From Aquila chrysaetos chrysaetos (taxonomy: Eukaryota; Chordata; Aves; Accipitriformes; Accipitridae), in contig NC_044008.1 in assembly GCF_900496995.4 (NCBI RefSeq), positions 7,077,276 through 7,141,275 on the forward strand: 64,000 bases of DNA, read 5' to 3'. Positions within the stretch are counted from its first letter, which is position 1, and every line of letters starts with the position of its first letter. Shown here piece after piece: positions 24,307 to 64,000 of this stretch. Below the pieces are notes generated by a model. That model had not been told where the DNA came from and searched no databases. It worked only from the letters and a program-made list of their open reading frames with translations. Both the position numbers and the translations under genes were made by a program.

Positions 24307-25699
24307 TGCCAAGGGTGGCCTTTCGGAGGGGACCCGGCACGGCGCTGCCTGATCCGTTCCGCTGTCCCCGCGGCAAACTACTAGGAGTAACAGGGGCATA
24401 GTATCGAGTTATTACATAAGTGATGACTTAACGGATGTCGTCTGTTGCGTTTTGTGGTCTAAATCTGGTATCTCCCGCCCTCCTGTCCTGTCCGTATTCT
24501 TGTCGGGACATCCGTAGGCATTTTCCAGCGGTAAATTCAGTTGCACAAAACTTCCCCCGTGTGTTTGAAACGCTCGCCATCTGCGTGCCTGGGCATGGTG
24601 TCAGCTGTTGGGCAACGCTGAAGTCACCTGAGCTGGAAAATGCTGGCGCAACCCTGAATTTCAGAGCGCAAATCCGGTATTTTTAGAATCCAGATTCTTA
24701 AGGAGCGAGGTTTCTGACAGAAGCTTTTTCTTGGGTATGGGAAAGTGTTTACGCCCCTCCGGACTGAGAACGAGTGCACGCAAATACTTGGCCGTGACAG
24801 CAGGCGCAGGCCTGGATGTGCATAATGAGATCATTCAGCTGTTAAAGCCACCTTTTATTCAGAAGCAAGAGTCAGCCCAAATACAAGACTCTGTTTACTG
24901 ATGCAGAGTTTTAGGTATCCTCTGCCAACTGGTACAGGACTAGACAGGTTGTTTTTTTCCCAGGAAAGAACTCTCCTCCCTGTTGTTTAACTTCATTGCT
25001 CATTTTGCAGACACATCTAAAAATCTTTTTCTGGAAAAGTCTGAAAGGACGAAGTCATGCTTGTTATTTACACAGATCATTCAAGCGTACCTGCTACAGA
25101 AAGATTTCATTTACTTGCCAAAATGTCTTGAGTTACCAGGTTGATTTAACTGATTCACTAGAAGGGAGAAGATCCATGTGCTAAACAGAGAAAAAAAGGG
25201 GTTATATGGGGAGGGTAACTCCATATTAGTGTTGGTACTTTATTTTCCAAAGGCACCAATCCTGTAGCCTGTCAGTGGATGCCTCTGAATTAGTCTTTTT
25301 TAGGTCTTGTTTGAAAAGGCAGGCTCAGCATTATATTAGGCTTAATTATCAGTTTCAGTGACATTACGTCAAGACGTTGGCTTATTTTCTTTTGAAGCAT
25401 GATATTGCTGCCTTTTCTAACACGAATAAAATGCACTATCTCTACAATTTTGAAAGGAAACAAAAGCTCTTTCTGTATTTATATCGCATTCCCCCACAGC
25501 TACAACTACACTGGAACTATCTTTTGTAAAGACCATGCAAGTAAATCTTGTGCTACCTTTGTCTGATAGCTCAGAAAGCTTTTCCTTATAAAGTACCTGT
25601 TTCATTTGTGTACATACTGATCAAGTTTTCCTACTAACTTACCGAAAAGAAAAACAAGTAGGTCTCATTTCCTGATTCTCATATATAAAGCATGTCTTT

Positions 25700-26165
25700 C
25701 ATTTTTTTTAACTCCTGAAGCTCTTCTTCTCAATGTTTTCAGTATGTTTCCTCAACTACTGGCACCAAACGTGCACACAGTATTCAGAGAGGAATCACAG
25801 TTGTGCCAAATACTGGCCTAATGTAGAATCTGTAGGTATACTCAGTATTTCCGTGTAGCCACATCCAGAAAATTATCTTTTTTGCCAAGTGAGCTGATAC
25901 TGACATAACTTTTTTAGACCCATCTGTTTCATTCCCATGATTTTTGGAGATAATTTATAGTCACCATTTCCTAGAAACGAGCTACATTTTAGTGCATATA
26001 CTTTTTCAAGGTGTACAAGCTTGCATCTCATCCTGTTAAAATAAATCACATTTGCTTATGTCCAGTCCATCTTGGCACTCAGATCCAAGATAATCTCTCT
26101 TCACCACATTCCTCCAGCTGACAAACTTTGTCAGGACTTACTTCATGAGCAGTTTTCTCAGGCTG
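25700..26165 (-). repeat. Old, highly diverged CR1-like fragment
   Basis: The stretches ACACAGTATTCAGAGAGGAA, CTTGCATCTCATCCTGTTAA and CCTCCAGCTGACAAACTTTG resemble, in order, the antisense 3' part of ancient CR1 subfamilies. Divergence is high and the borders are uncertain. Confidence 0.4.
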
Positions 26166-27654
26166 ATGTAACTACTAAAATGGCAAGGACTATAATCCCT
26201 TTAGAAATACTCCCAGCTGATGATGATTTTCTATTTAAAATATTGCAAGTTTGAATCTTCTAGATAGTCGGCTGCATACTATTTAGTATATGCAACCTTG
26301 ATTTTGAAGCATTTCTAGTTTTCTTAGCCAGAACATCAGGTAGTATTGAATCAACCTCACACAGGACTCTTCTCTAGGACAGGCTCTCTGTGCCAGAAGA
26401 GTCAGACCAGGAGAGTCCCCTTGCAGAGCCAGAGCGTATGCCCTTAGCAGCAGTGTCTCAGCTGGCACAGGTATCACTTTCTCACATTTAGACACGAACC
26501 AAAGTCAACAAAACCTTTTATTGACCTAGATATAGTTACAGCAAGGCTTTTGCCATGTGTAATCATGTTCTACGCAAGATGATTATGCTGGCAAAAGTCT
26601 GCAAAGTACTTTAAATCTTTATTAACTGAATTCTGAATCACAGAAAAAACCCAGCAAGTTGACTTGACAAGGTATATATTCCATATACCCACGCTTAGAC
26701 TTGATTAAACCTGTAACTGAACCTGTATATACAAATATTCCATTACTTCTCCAAGATCCACATTGTGTGACTGAACCATCTCATTTAGTCCTTTTTAACT
26801 TTGGAAGATTTTTAATGTTCAAACCTATTCCTATCAGTGCTAATTGGGAAATACTCAACTAACCCTCTATCTGCTTTAAAGCAAAACCACACTGATATCT
26901 GCTATTTGACTGATATTTGTTTAAGAACTGTAGAAAAGTATTTCATCATCATGCGATCTGCCTGCAACATTTGTCTTTTTCCCCAAGCACAGAATGGAAA
27001 TATTTAACTATATCAACCTTTTCTGTCTCTCTACTGTCAACTCCACAAAATCATGGAATGTTGCAACATTATTTTCAAGGTTCCTTCGTTCTAATATGCA
27101 TTGAAAAAAATCAATATTCAAAGCCACATTCCTCCTACACTTTATTCTGTTGGCCACATGTCAACTGTCCTATAGCTATATCCTTTTGCCTTCTTTGCAG
27201 TGTTACAGGTCAGTCACTTTTATTTTTCTCCCAAATTGGCTTTTATAAATCTGCATAAAACCAACCATACAGGCCTCAAGGAACACAAGTGGCCCCTCTG
27301 CAAGAACTGTGAACATCATAAAATCCCTGGCCAACTGTGGTGTCATGACCAATTCAGTTGCAAAATCCAGTTCCACCTGTTCCAAAACCATATAACCACG
27401 GTTTGATTTGAAGAAAAAATACTTTTTGATTTCTCCATTGTGAAGGCAATCTACAAAGGAGATTCATGAGCACAACCAAGCATATGGTAAGGTAACTTGC
27501 CAGTTCCCCTCCTGCCTCCCAGGCCTGCATTCACTAACTGTTGGGTGACTGAATGATTATTGGAAATGAGTTTTGCTGTGAAGTGTGTGTGGGTTCCCCC
27601 TGCTGCCCCCCTGTCCCCTGAGATGCAGTGCAGCTGTGTCATTTTCCACAAAAT

Positions 27655-28940
27655 TGTAGAATTGCACAGGATCACAGAAAGGTTGAGGTTGGAAGGGACC
27701 TGTGGAGGTCATCTGGTCCAACCCTCTGCTCAAGCAGGGCCACTCACAGCTGGTTGGCCAGGACCATGTCCAGACAGCTTCTGAGTATCTGCAAGGATGG
27801 AGACTCCACCACCTCCCTGGGTGACCTGTGCCAGTGCTCGGTCACGCTGACAGTGACAAAGTGTTTCCCGATGTTCAGAGGGAACCTCCAGTGTTTCAGT
27901 GTGTGCCCATTGCCTCTGGTCCTGTCGGTGGGCGCCACTGAAAAGAGCCTGGCTCTCTTCTCTTGGCACCCTCCCTTCAGGTACTTACGTCCATTGACAG
28001 GGTCCCCCTGGGCCTTCTCTTCTCCAGGCTGAACAGTCCCAGCTCTCTCAGCCTCTCCTCATAGGACAGGTGCTCCAGGCCTTTAATCATCTTCATGGTC
28101 TTTCGCTGGACTCTCTCCAGTATGTCCCTGTCTGCCTTGTACTGGAGAGCCCAGAACTGGACACAGTACTCCAGGTGTGGCCTCAGCCAGTGCTGAGTAG
28201 AGGGGACCTGCTGGCAATACTTTGTCTAACACAGCCCAGGACACCCTTAGTCTTCTTTACTTCAAGGATACAGTTGCTGGCTCATGTTCAACGTGGTGTC
28301 CACCAGGACCCCCAGGTCCTTTTCTGCCAAGCTGCTTTCCAGCCGGGTGGCCCCCAGCACGTGCTGGTGCCTGGGGTTCTTCCTCCCCAGGTGCAGGACT
28401 TTGCACCTCTCCTTGTTGAACTCCATGATATTCCTGTTGGCCCATTTCTCCAGCCTGTTGAGGTCCCTCTGGGTGGCAGCATGACCCTCTGGTGTATCAG
28501 CCACTCGTCCCAGTTTTGTTTCATCTGCAGACTTTCTGAGGGTACACTTTTCCCCATCATCCAGATCATTAATGAAGATGTTCAACAGGACTGGACCCAC
28601 TACAGACCCCTGAGGTACACCACTAGTTACCAGCCTTCAACCGGACTTTGTGCCACTGGTCACCACTCCCTGGACCAGCCATTCAGCCGGTTTTCAACCC
28701 ACCTCCCTGTCTGCTCATCCAGCCCACGCATCAACAGCTTGTCTGTCAGGATCTCACGGGTGACAGCGTCAAAGGCCTTAGAAGTCCAGGTAGACAGTAT
28801 CCCCCGCTCTCCCCTCATCCGCCAGGCCAGTCGCTTCGTTCTAGAAGTTCATCAAGTTGGTCAAGCGTGGTGAAGCCATGCTGACTACTCCTGATGACTT
28901 TCTTGCCCTTCACGTGTTCGGAAATGGTTGGCAGGGACCT
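27655..28940 (-). mobile_element. CR1 LINE copy, 5'-truncated, with reverse-transcriptase remnant
   Basis: The minus-strand 3' end lies at about 27655 (TAGAATTGCACAGGATCACA, a degenerate CR1 octamer end). The 3' UTR runs to about 28,200. A reverse-transcriptase segment then follows: the open frame on the minus strand at 28600-28262 contains [15 protein letters not shown] and [20 protein letters not shown], typical of CR1 ORF2. The catalytic F-A-D-D box reads S-A-D-E (28520-28531), so the second aspartate is lost. About 1.3 kb remains of a roughly 4.5 kb element. It is a dead, autonomous-type retroposon copy in the UPF2-DHTKD1 intergenic gap. Confidence 0.9.
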
Positions 28941-29297
28941 GAAAACTCGAGACGAAGCTTTCAGATTTTGTTAAAACTTTCTTTCTCTATAACTCGTGTC
29001 TTTTTTTGGTGGGCTTTCTAGAGGCGATGAGGTTACTGTGTCCTTCCCCAGTTTAACCGCCATCCAGCATACCGCATACACAAGATGAAGCCCCGGCACT
29101 TTTCAGGGGGGACTGTTTAATCGGAAATTGAGGCAGGACGCTCGGATTTACAGCACGTACCCACGGCCGGCCCGACCGACGGGCCCGCCGAGGCCGCCTC
29201 ACGCCTGAGGCGGCGGGGCGGGAAGCGGCGGCCCCACCCCGCGCGGGGGCGGCGGCGGCGGCGGGGCCGGCGGTTGGCGCTCGGCAGCGCGGCGGCC

Positions 29298-50343
<21,046 letters not shown>

Positions 50344-50770
50344 GTTTTCAACGGAGGGACTACTCCTGCTGTCAGTCGTGTTTGGTGCCTCCTCCTGTGA
50401 AGAAGACAAAAGCCAGACCCTTAAGACTCTTAGTTCTGCAAAATGGAAAAAAAGAATGGAAGAAGTTCTGTAATGATGAAGCAATTTTTTTGTGTAGGGG
50501 AATACCTAAAAATGAGAGGTGATGCCTGTTACTCTAGATACCTCTTGTTCTCTTGTAGTATTTTCTAAAAAAACATCTTTTTAAAGTTAAAAAAAAAAAA
50601 AAAATCCAGTCCAGGGGGCAGATCGCTGAGGTGGCTGTAAAATACCTTCTGTCGTGTTGCTTATCTGCACTTGACAGTTCCTTGGAATGGTGCATGTGTG
50701 GAAACAGTTTCTGTTTCCACAGAAGTGTTAGTGCTGTTTGGTTGAATAAATGCTTCCCCATGCCTGGGAA
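50344..50770 (+). other. DHTKD1: DHTKD1 3' UTR
   Basis: Runs from the TAA to the first good poly(A) signal, AATAAA at 50745-50750, which is followed by GT/T-rich sequence. It includes an A16 tract (50589-50604). More distal ends cannot be excluded. Confidence 0.55.
50745..50750 (+). terminator. Poly(A) signal AATAAA, DHTKD1
   Basis: Canonical hexamer about 400 bases after the stop codon, with a G/T-rich stretch 25-60 bases downstream. Cleavage is expected near 50,765-50,775. Confidence 0.6.
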
Positions 50771-52194
50771 TGAGCCATTTCTATAGCAGAGTGTTGAGGA
50801 TTTTCTCATTTCTTTTCCTGTAGGCCAGGAGTGAAATCTGTTGCAGCTGTTGGTGCTCTTCTCAACGCATGAGTTGTTAAAGCAGCATTCCTTGGGGGGA
50901 CCTTGCTGGATGGCTCCTGAAGGATTTAGGCACCACTATTTCTCTTGCCTGGCGAAGCAGTGCTTTTACATCAAGCTTGCAGGGTGGAAGTCATGCTGCA
51001 GGGATCGTGCCATATTTTAGAACCATATTTAGTAGAGGCCAAACCAGTTTCTAGAGGCTAGCCTGAACAGTGACACTACCTCCGACCTGGGAAATTCTTC
51101 TCAGTGTCCTTCTTATGGTTCTTTGTTTTTTTTTTCTTAAGCCCAATATTGTACTGTTAAATTGGTCCATTGGTTTAGTCTTCTGTGTTGACAAGAAGCG
51201 TGTAGCTTCTCAGTAGTAAAGCCAAAGGGAAGTGCATTTAAGAAACCATCTCTTTTCCAGTCCCAGGTTGCTGTGCTGTTTCACCAGTTCTCAGGAATGT
51301 GGTCTGTTTTTGAGGGCTTACTTCTGCTCAGTTTGTTTCTTCAGTGGTCCTTAATTCCCACACAAAATCTTGCTCATGCTGGAAGAAGGCTGAAGTTGAG
51401 ATCAAGAGCAACAGAAGAGAGTCCAAAACTGTGGCAAGCTAAACAGAAAAGTGCATTATCTTGCAGGCTGCAAAGAGTTTGAGGGACAACTTGTGGAAAG
51501 GTATAATAGTGAGGCCTCCTTCAGGAACACCAGAAGCTGGAAGGGTGAGAGATGGGAGAATTAGGAGGTCAAAGGGACTTACCAAAAAAATCTGCTGTAG
51601 CAAAAACACCCAAACGTCATGGCTTTTTTTGGTTTTGTTTTTTCATTGGGGGAGGTCCTTGTCTGGAGGCCTGTTGAGAGGTTCCTGAGCAAAAACTCTT
51701 CTTTGCAGTCTAGGTATCACAGACTTTGTCTTGAAAAGACATGTTAATAAAACAGGTTATGGAAGAAATCAGTGAAAGGAGTAGCAGCAAATGACAAAAC
51801 AGGAGGGTAGTCAGCCAGGTTTTCTGAAAGAGCTCAAACAGATACAGGTATTCAAGCCATTTGAAGAAGTTCCCCAAATGCACCTTTGCTCCAGCTGCAA
51901 GATGAGGTGAGCAGGAGAGGACAGTGACTAAAAGGAGTTCAGCTTTAGCGCTCACAAGCAAGGAGTGGTCATGGGTCTTCCGCTTCTTGCAGCTTCTCCT
52001 GAGGGCCCTGAGAGGGCTTCTCCTTCCACCAAGAACCATCATCTTCCCTCCACAGTCTACGGGAGCTCTGTGTCCATTTAGAGGACTAGTGTAAGTATCA
52101 ACTAGAGCTCCACAAGGGATCTGTTAGGCTCCCAAAAGACTGTTACACCACTGCTGTTGCGCTTCTGCTTTTGTGACTTTTTCAACTAAATGTG

Positions 52195-52741
52195 TGTCAC
52201 GGTTTAACCCCAGCCAGCAAGTAGGCACCACGCAGCCGCTCACTCACTCCTCCCACCTCCCAGTGGGATGGGGAGGAGAATCAGAAAAAAAAGTAAAACT
52301 CATGGGTTGAGATAAGAACAGTTTAATAACTAAAATAAAATAATAAAAATAATAATAATTGTAATGAAAAGGAGTATAACAGAAAGAGAGAAATTAGACC
52401 CAAGAAAAGACAAGTGATGCACAATGCAATTGCTCACCACCTGCTGACCAATGCCCAAGCAGCGATCCACCCCTCCTGGGCCAACTCCCCCCAGTTTATA
52501 TACTGACCATGACGTCCTATGGCGTGGAATATCCTTTGGCTAGTTCAGGTCAGCTGTCCTGGCCGTGCTCCCTCCCAGCTTCTTGTGCACCTGCTCGCTG
52601 GCAGAGCACGGGAAACTGAAAAATCCATGACTTAGGATAAGCATTACTTAGCAACAACTAAAACGTCAGTGTGTTATCAACATTCTTCTCATACTAAATC
52701 CAAAACACACTATACCCTCTGTCCCAGATGAAACCAGGACA
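52195..52741 (-). mobile_element. Solo LTR, 547 bp, avian endogenous-retrovirus type
   Basis: Plus-strand termini are TGTCACGGTTTAACCCCAGC and GATGAAACCAGGACA, again TG...CA. It is flanked by an exact 5-bp duplication ATGTG (52190-52194 and 52742-52746). On the minus strand it has a TATATAAA box (52502-52495) and an ATTAAA signal (52327-52322) about 175 bases apart, so transcription sense is minus. No internal retroviral genes. I recognise the termini as a very common LTR of neoavian genomes. A GAGATAAGAACAG/GAGATAAGGACTG motif is shared with the larger LTR in DHTKD1 intron 5, suggesting related families. Confidence 0.92.
52495..52502 (-). promoter_or_regulatory. TATA box of the 547-bp LTR
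   Basis: TATATAAA on the minus strand within the LTR, in the U3 position expected from its orientation. Any activity would transcribe toward DHTKD1 on the opposite strand. Confidence 0.6.
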
Positions 52742-55700
52742 ATGTGTTTGGAAGAAATGCGAAAAAAGCCCTTTGCCCTCCACTCCCATCTGCTGAGACA
52801 TTTCTGTAGCCACACACTCTGTACCTCAGCAGTCAGTGTCCAGCTCCTGGCTGGAAAGCTCTGACACTTCCCGAGGGAAGGTTTCAGCACAGCTGTCATC
52901 TGGGAAAAGGAAAGAAATCAGTCTTTATTGGGAAGCAAAAGATAAATGACCAAATCATTGAGGTTAGGCAGGAGAATAGTGAAGCCAGATGGCAGAGAGA
53001 GGTAAAAGCTGCCCAGGCAGACCCCAGTGCTGACTGCCCTCCTGCTACCCCACAGCAGCTCTCCCATCACCACAGGATTTTTCCCAGCATTTTTTCTTTC
53101 TTGGTCTAGTTGTCTGAAGTTGGCACCTCCCTGCTCCTCTCAGAGTTACCTGGGAGAGCATGCTTGAATAAACCAAACCCACCACGAGCCAAAGACCTTT
53201 TTGAAAAGAAAGCAGTGGGGTTTAACCATATCCGGCACTTCCAGATGGAATGTCATGGTAGGTGAGGAAGGGCAGATCACAGGCAGGGTGCGCATTCACC
53301 TGGGGAAACGGCTCCCAAAAGCTTCTCTGAAGCCTGCTTGGGTATTTTATCCTAATTATTTCACACATTCATTCATTAACTCTGTATGACCCAGGAGTAA
53401 CCTCTCTAATCTCTGTTCTGTAGTCTGTTTCACATGACTGCTTTAACACATCCATCGCAGCGACATGAAATCATGTTTCTTCCACTTTGCTCTAGCAAAC
53501 TGAGTAACTTCTTATGCATTCTGAACAGCTTTATCTAATCAAGACATATTCCGGTTTAAATTCCTGCTGTGAGATTTCCAAGGCTTTCTTGCCATGGTCC
53601 CTGGGCAGTAGACTCTCCCAGGTTGAAGTCTCCTTCCCTGAGAATGGCTGGAGCTCTGCCTGTCCTTCTGTTTTTAGCCATGAATATTGTCTAGTAACAG
53701 CAGCTGCTCTTTCACAGGAATATGGTTACATTTTGTTTGGATATAATACTTGGGGTGTATACCTCAGTTTGTTAAGACACTTTGCCCGAACAGGCGCTTG
53801 CGTTGTGCTTGGTACTTTTTGTACAATTAATCTCCCAATGCTCTGCTCACAAAGAACTTCTATGTTGATAACTAGAAAAAGGAGGCTGAAGAGTAACATT
53901 GCTTTGGCTGCAGCTGTAGCTAAGGAAGTTGTAGAGCACAGTCATCCGCCTTGACTCCAAGCTGATGATTACATAAAACCACATTTTTTTTCACTGTGAC
54001 AATACACACAAGGGAAAAACAGACCCGGTATTTTGAGTTTCACGTGGCCTGAACCTGACCTTGCTACGCACCACTCACAAGCAGGCTGTGCAGTCTTGGT
54101 TATCTAACGAAGTCAACGATGCTTGAGCGTTCAGAGCCTGTTTTATCCTCCCGGTGGGAGACACAGCCATTTCCGTAGTGCTGCTCGGCTAAATGCCCCT
54201 AGCCCAGCATGGCTGTGCCACGGAGCCCCCCAGGGATGTCAGGGTAAGGAAGGGAGAGGTTCAACACAGCTCTCCGTGGTAATGCTGGTGCAGGTTGCCT
54301 GCAGAACACTGCTCTTCTGTGATGGCTAACAGCTACCAGGAGCAAGACAAAGCACTTGCTGAGTTAGGGGTTAATGCTGTTTCTCCCACAATTTTGGATG
54401 CACACGAGGCTGTTTTCAGCCTGTGTGCCATGCTCTGCTCTGCACATGGACTTGGCTCTCCCTGCATGAGTGCTGGATTGCTTTTGCAAAACAGCATTTT
54501 GGAAAAGAGAAGCAGAAATTGCAAAAAGCGCCAGATGAGAGTGCTACTTGACAACGGGAGCGAGTTTCCTGTGTGTGCAGGAAACCCAATTCGGGAAAGT
54601 GCCAGATGAAATGGTATACCAGTTGGGTGAGTGGGTAACAGAGCAGGTCCCACTCCTTGGACTGAAGAATTTTGTGGGTCATAAAAACAAGCAGAATTGA
54701 AGCTTTCTGTGCTGTTAGATAGCCAAAAAGCTAATAAGAGGAAGTGTTAAGCCACTTGTGCATTATGGTGTGTGGGCTGAGGCACAGGTAATGATGGAAG
54801 TTGTGGATGAATGTTCAGGATTTTCAGAGAGAAGTGCAAGACTAGAAGAAAAAAAGTAAAGATTGGAGGGAAGAGATATGTTGAACAGTTCATTGAAGTC
54901 AGCAGTAACTCTTGGTGACAGGAAGAAAACACATCAGGAAAACATATATTTTGAAACAAGTATTTTTTGTAACAGTGATGTTATTTTAATTTTTAAAAAA
55001 TCCAGCCTGGATTTTGAAGGCATAAAGTTTTGAACACAGTAGCATTCATTTAGAACGAGCAAAGAAAACAATACTGCATTTTGATTTTTTTACTTCCATC
55101 ACTGGCAACCCATTCGTAGGTGAAACAGTAACATTTCTTCAGCACACCTGGAGTGGTGCATCTATGTTTGTTAGTATGGATTGAAGAAACTTCCTGGACC
55201 TTTTATCAGTCACCAAAACATGGGCCAGCAACTTAGAGATAGGAATGTTTGCTATGAGCGAGCAAACTAACAAGACCTGTAATTTAAGGAGCTTTTAAGG
55301 TAAGTTAAAAGTTAAGATGGCTAACAGTCTGAACAAAGGGCAATTACAAGAAACTTCCTTAAGCTCAGCTATTAATTTGTAATTATAATCTACCACTAAG
55401 ATGCTAGGCCAATTAATTATGGGCATTTGTCAGACTATTCAGGAACTATAGGTAAAAGTAATTGCTACAAGGTAACTCATTAGTATTTGTAAAATTATGA
55501 TGATATAAAATGGAAGAAAAAGCCTTTCTCAGTGATCTCAGATGAGGGAGGCTATTGAACGAAATTCTTTAAAGATATTGTAGAAGGTCTTGGTTAAGAG
55601 GATTTCTTCTCAGGGAATGCAGAATAAAATCCAGTACACAGGTTCAAGGTTGGGGAGGAGTCGTAATCCTTCACATCTCATACTCTTTCTTGGTAAGTTA

Positions 55701-56516
55701 GCCTAAAACAGGAAGAATGCAAGCCTATGCATAGGATGAGTTAACTCAGAAAGAATAAATATTATTTTAAATTATCATATATAAACCCTGCAATAAATTC
55801 TGGTAACCCTCATTTTACAGACTGTTGCCTATTGTAACAGGGAGCTCTGAAGAACGTTTGATACCCATTTCGGTGATGCCCATTCTCAGTGCAGGCGCTC
55901 TGTCAGGTTCGCTTCACCCACGGACCTGTGATTTTGTCAAATTACCCGCGAAATTACCACATGGGTGGATTTGGATAGTAGTAAAACCCACCAGTACCGA
56001 ACTGCTAAATCTGTGCTTTTCGGATCGGTAACCGCTCTATCAGCACCATCCAGGAAACCTACCCAAAACCCCTGAGGAGTAAGAAGACACGAACAAGGCT
56101 GCGATTGAGTGAGGAGGGGAGAGTTTCCTCCTGCCACGCAAGGCTAAACGAAATCAAAGAGTGAGTTTTGGCGGTGTGAGGCGGGCTGTTCCCGCCCACG
56201 GGCGGGAACGGCCGTCCTCCCCTCACGGCGCGCAGAGCATTCTGGGAGCGCGGGTCCTTCGCCCTTATGGCTGTCCGCTGACAGCCTGATCCGCCCCGTC
56301 GCGGCGATCGTCGCCCCCGTGGCGGATCCCGTTGCCCTCGGAGGAAGGAGCGGGTCGGCGCTCGGGGCGCCGTTAGCGGCGGGGGGGGGGGACGGGGACG
56401 GAGACGGGGGGCGATCTGCCTTTTCCCCGCCGAGTCGGTACCGCCGTCGCCTCAGGGCAGGGGTAGTCGTCCGGAGCGATGCCTGCGCGCAAGGGGCTGG
56501 GGCCCTTGCGGCCGGT

Positions 56517-56526
56517 GTCACGTGAC
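56517..56526. promoter_or_regulatory. Palindromic E-box GTCACGTGAC upstream of SEC61A2
   Basis: A perfect 10-bp palindrome 77 bp before the ATG. It fits USF/TFE-type bHLH-ZIP sites and overlaps a CACGTGACG word resembling unfolded-protein-response elements. Which factor binds is inference. Confidence 0.55.
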
Positions 56527-56602
56527 GGCGCCGGCCGGCGGCGGCGGAGGAGGGGAGCGGCGGTGAGAGCGGCGGAGGCAGGCGGACGGTCCCGCCGCCG
56601 CC

Positions 56603-63698
<7,096 letters not shown>

Positions 63699-64000
63699 GT
63701 TAGTAGATTATTCCTTTCTCTGTTTTGTGTCGGTATAAACAGACCAGGAGAAAAACGGTTGGCTGTTAAATTTCATACAGCCCAAATGTCATGTTGAAAC
63801 ACTTTGTAAAGTTCTTAATGCAGATGTAATTAAAATTGACTGATACTTGAGGAGTACTTCATCTTAGCAATGAGGTTTCCTTTGACATGTAGATGAGATT
63901 AATCTTGATTCTCAAGTTTTGGGATGATTCTGTTTTGAACTGGAGAGCAGTCTCTTTCTGATTAATATATAGGACAGGGAATATTCTGCCCTACCACTTA
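63699..64000 (+). other. SEC61A2 intron 4 (start)
   Basis: Begins with the donor GTTAGT; no further exon before the window ends. Confidence 0.6.

Larger units (their letters stand above)
23280..24400 (-). promoter_or_regulatory. CpG-island promoter of UPF2
   Basis: About 1.1 kb that is very GC- and CpG-rich within AT-rich surroundings, with no TATA box. It lies at the expected 5' end of the minus-strand UPF2 gene. The plus strand is C-rich to the left and G-rich to the right. Large open frames here in both directions reflect the lack of stop codons in GC-rich DNA. Confidence 0.8.
24401..29100. other. Intergenic gap between divergent UPF2 and DHTKD1
   Basis: Between the two CpG islands. It holds a probable old CR1 relic (about 25,700-26,165) and a clear 1.3 kb CR1 (27,655-28,940). 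Otherwise AT-rich with no coding sequence I can support. Confidence 0.6.
50771..56140. other. Intergenic region between DHTKD1 and SEC61A2
   Basis: Contains one solo LTR (52195-52741). Open frames at 53514-53954 (146 codons) and 54295-54609 match nothing I recognise, have no visible splice or promoter context, and are treated as chance. Confidence 0.55.

Noticed and set aside
23196..24376. Several 100-290-codon open frames on both strands at the UPF2 promoter
   Set aside because: They overlap in many frames in GC-rich DNA with few possible stops, and show no conserved domain.
28070..28873. 267-codon plus-strand open frame
   Set aside because: It is the antisense of the CR1 element, a well-known source of false open frames.
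53514..53954. 146-codon plus-strand frame between DHTKD1 and SEC61A2
   Set aside because: No domain, promoter or splice evidence, and no similarity I recognise; kept as chance unless transcript data show otherwise.

Overview
This is a window of a bird nuclear genome, probably a neoavian. The evidence is split vertebrate genes with GT-AG introns, three CpG-island promoters, many CR1 LINE fragments (the main avian retroposon) and two solo LTRs of a type I know from bird genomes. Nothing bacterial, viral-internal or organellar was seen.

Three genes were identified from their conserved exons. (1) About 1,479-24,300, minus strand: the 5' part of UPF2, a core nonsense-mediated-decay (NMD) factor. 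Six coding exons encode residues 1-585; the rest lies beyond the left edge. (2) 29,298-50,343, plus strand: a complete DHTKD1, the mitochondrial 2-oxoadipate dehydrogenase E1. Its 17 coding exons join in frame to 918 codons plus stop, against about 919 residues in human. (3) From 56,603, plus strand: the first four exons (residues 1-73) of a Sec61 alpha gene, most likely SEC61A2, which continues past the right edge. The order UPF2(-) DHTKD1(+) SEC61A2(+) is the order on human 10p14, so this looks like an ordinary conserved block.

Layout: 1-23.7 kb is UPF2 introns and exons with at least five CR1 fragments. 23.3-24.4 kb is the UPF2 CpG island with a CRE cluster. 24.4-29.1 kb is the divergent intergenic gap, which holds a 1.3 kb CR1. 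29.1-29.9 kb is the DHTKD1 CpG island. Intron 5 of DHTKD1 carries a 1,150 bp solo LTR with an internal minisatellite. 50.8-56.1 kb is intergenic and holds a 547 bp solo LTR. 56.15-56.85 kb is the SEC61A2 CpG island with E-box, E2F-like and ZNF143-like motifs.

The three genes act in unrelated processes (NMD, lysine/tryptophan catabolism, ER translocation), so no shared pathway is implied by their adjacency. I found no convincing undescribed system. The most checkable new observations are the two LTR insertions with exact 5-bp target duplications, the minisatellite inside one LTR, a candidate uORF in the UPF2 leader, and promoter-motif clusters at the CpG islands.
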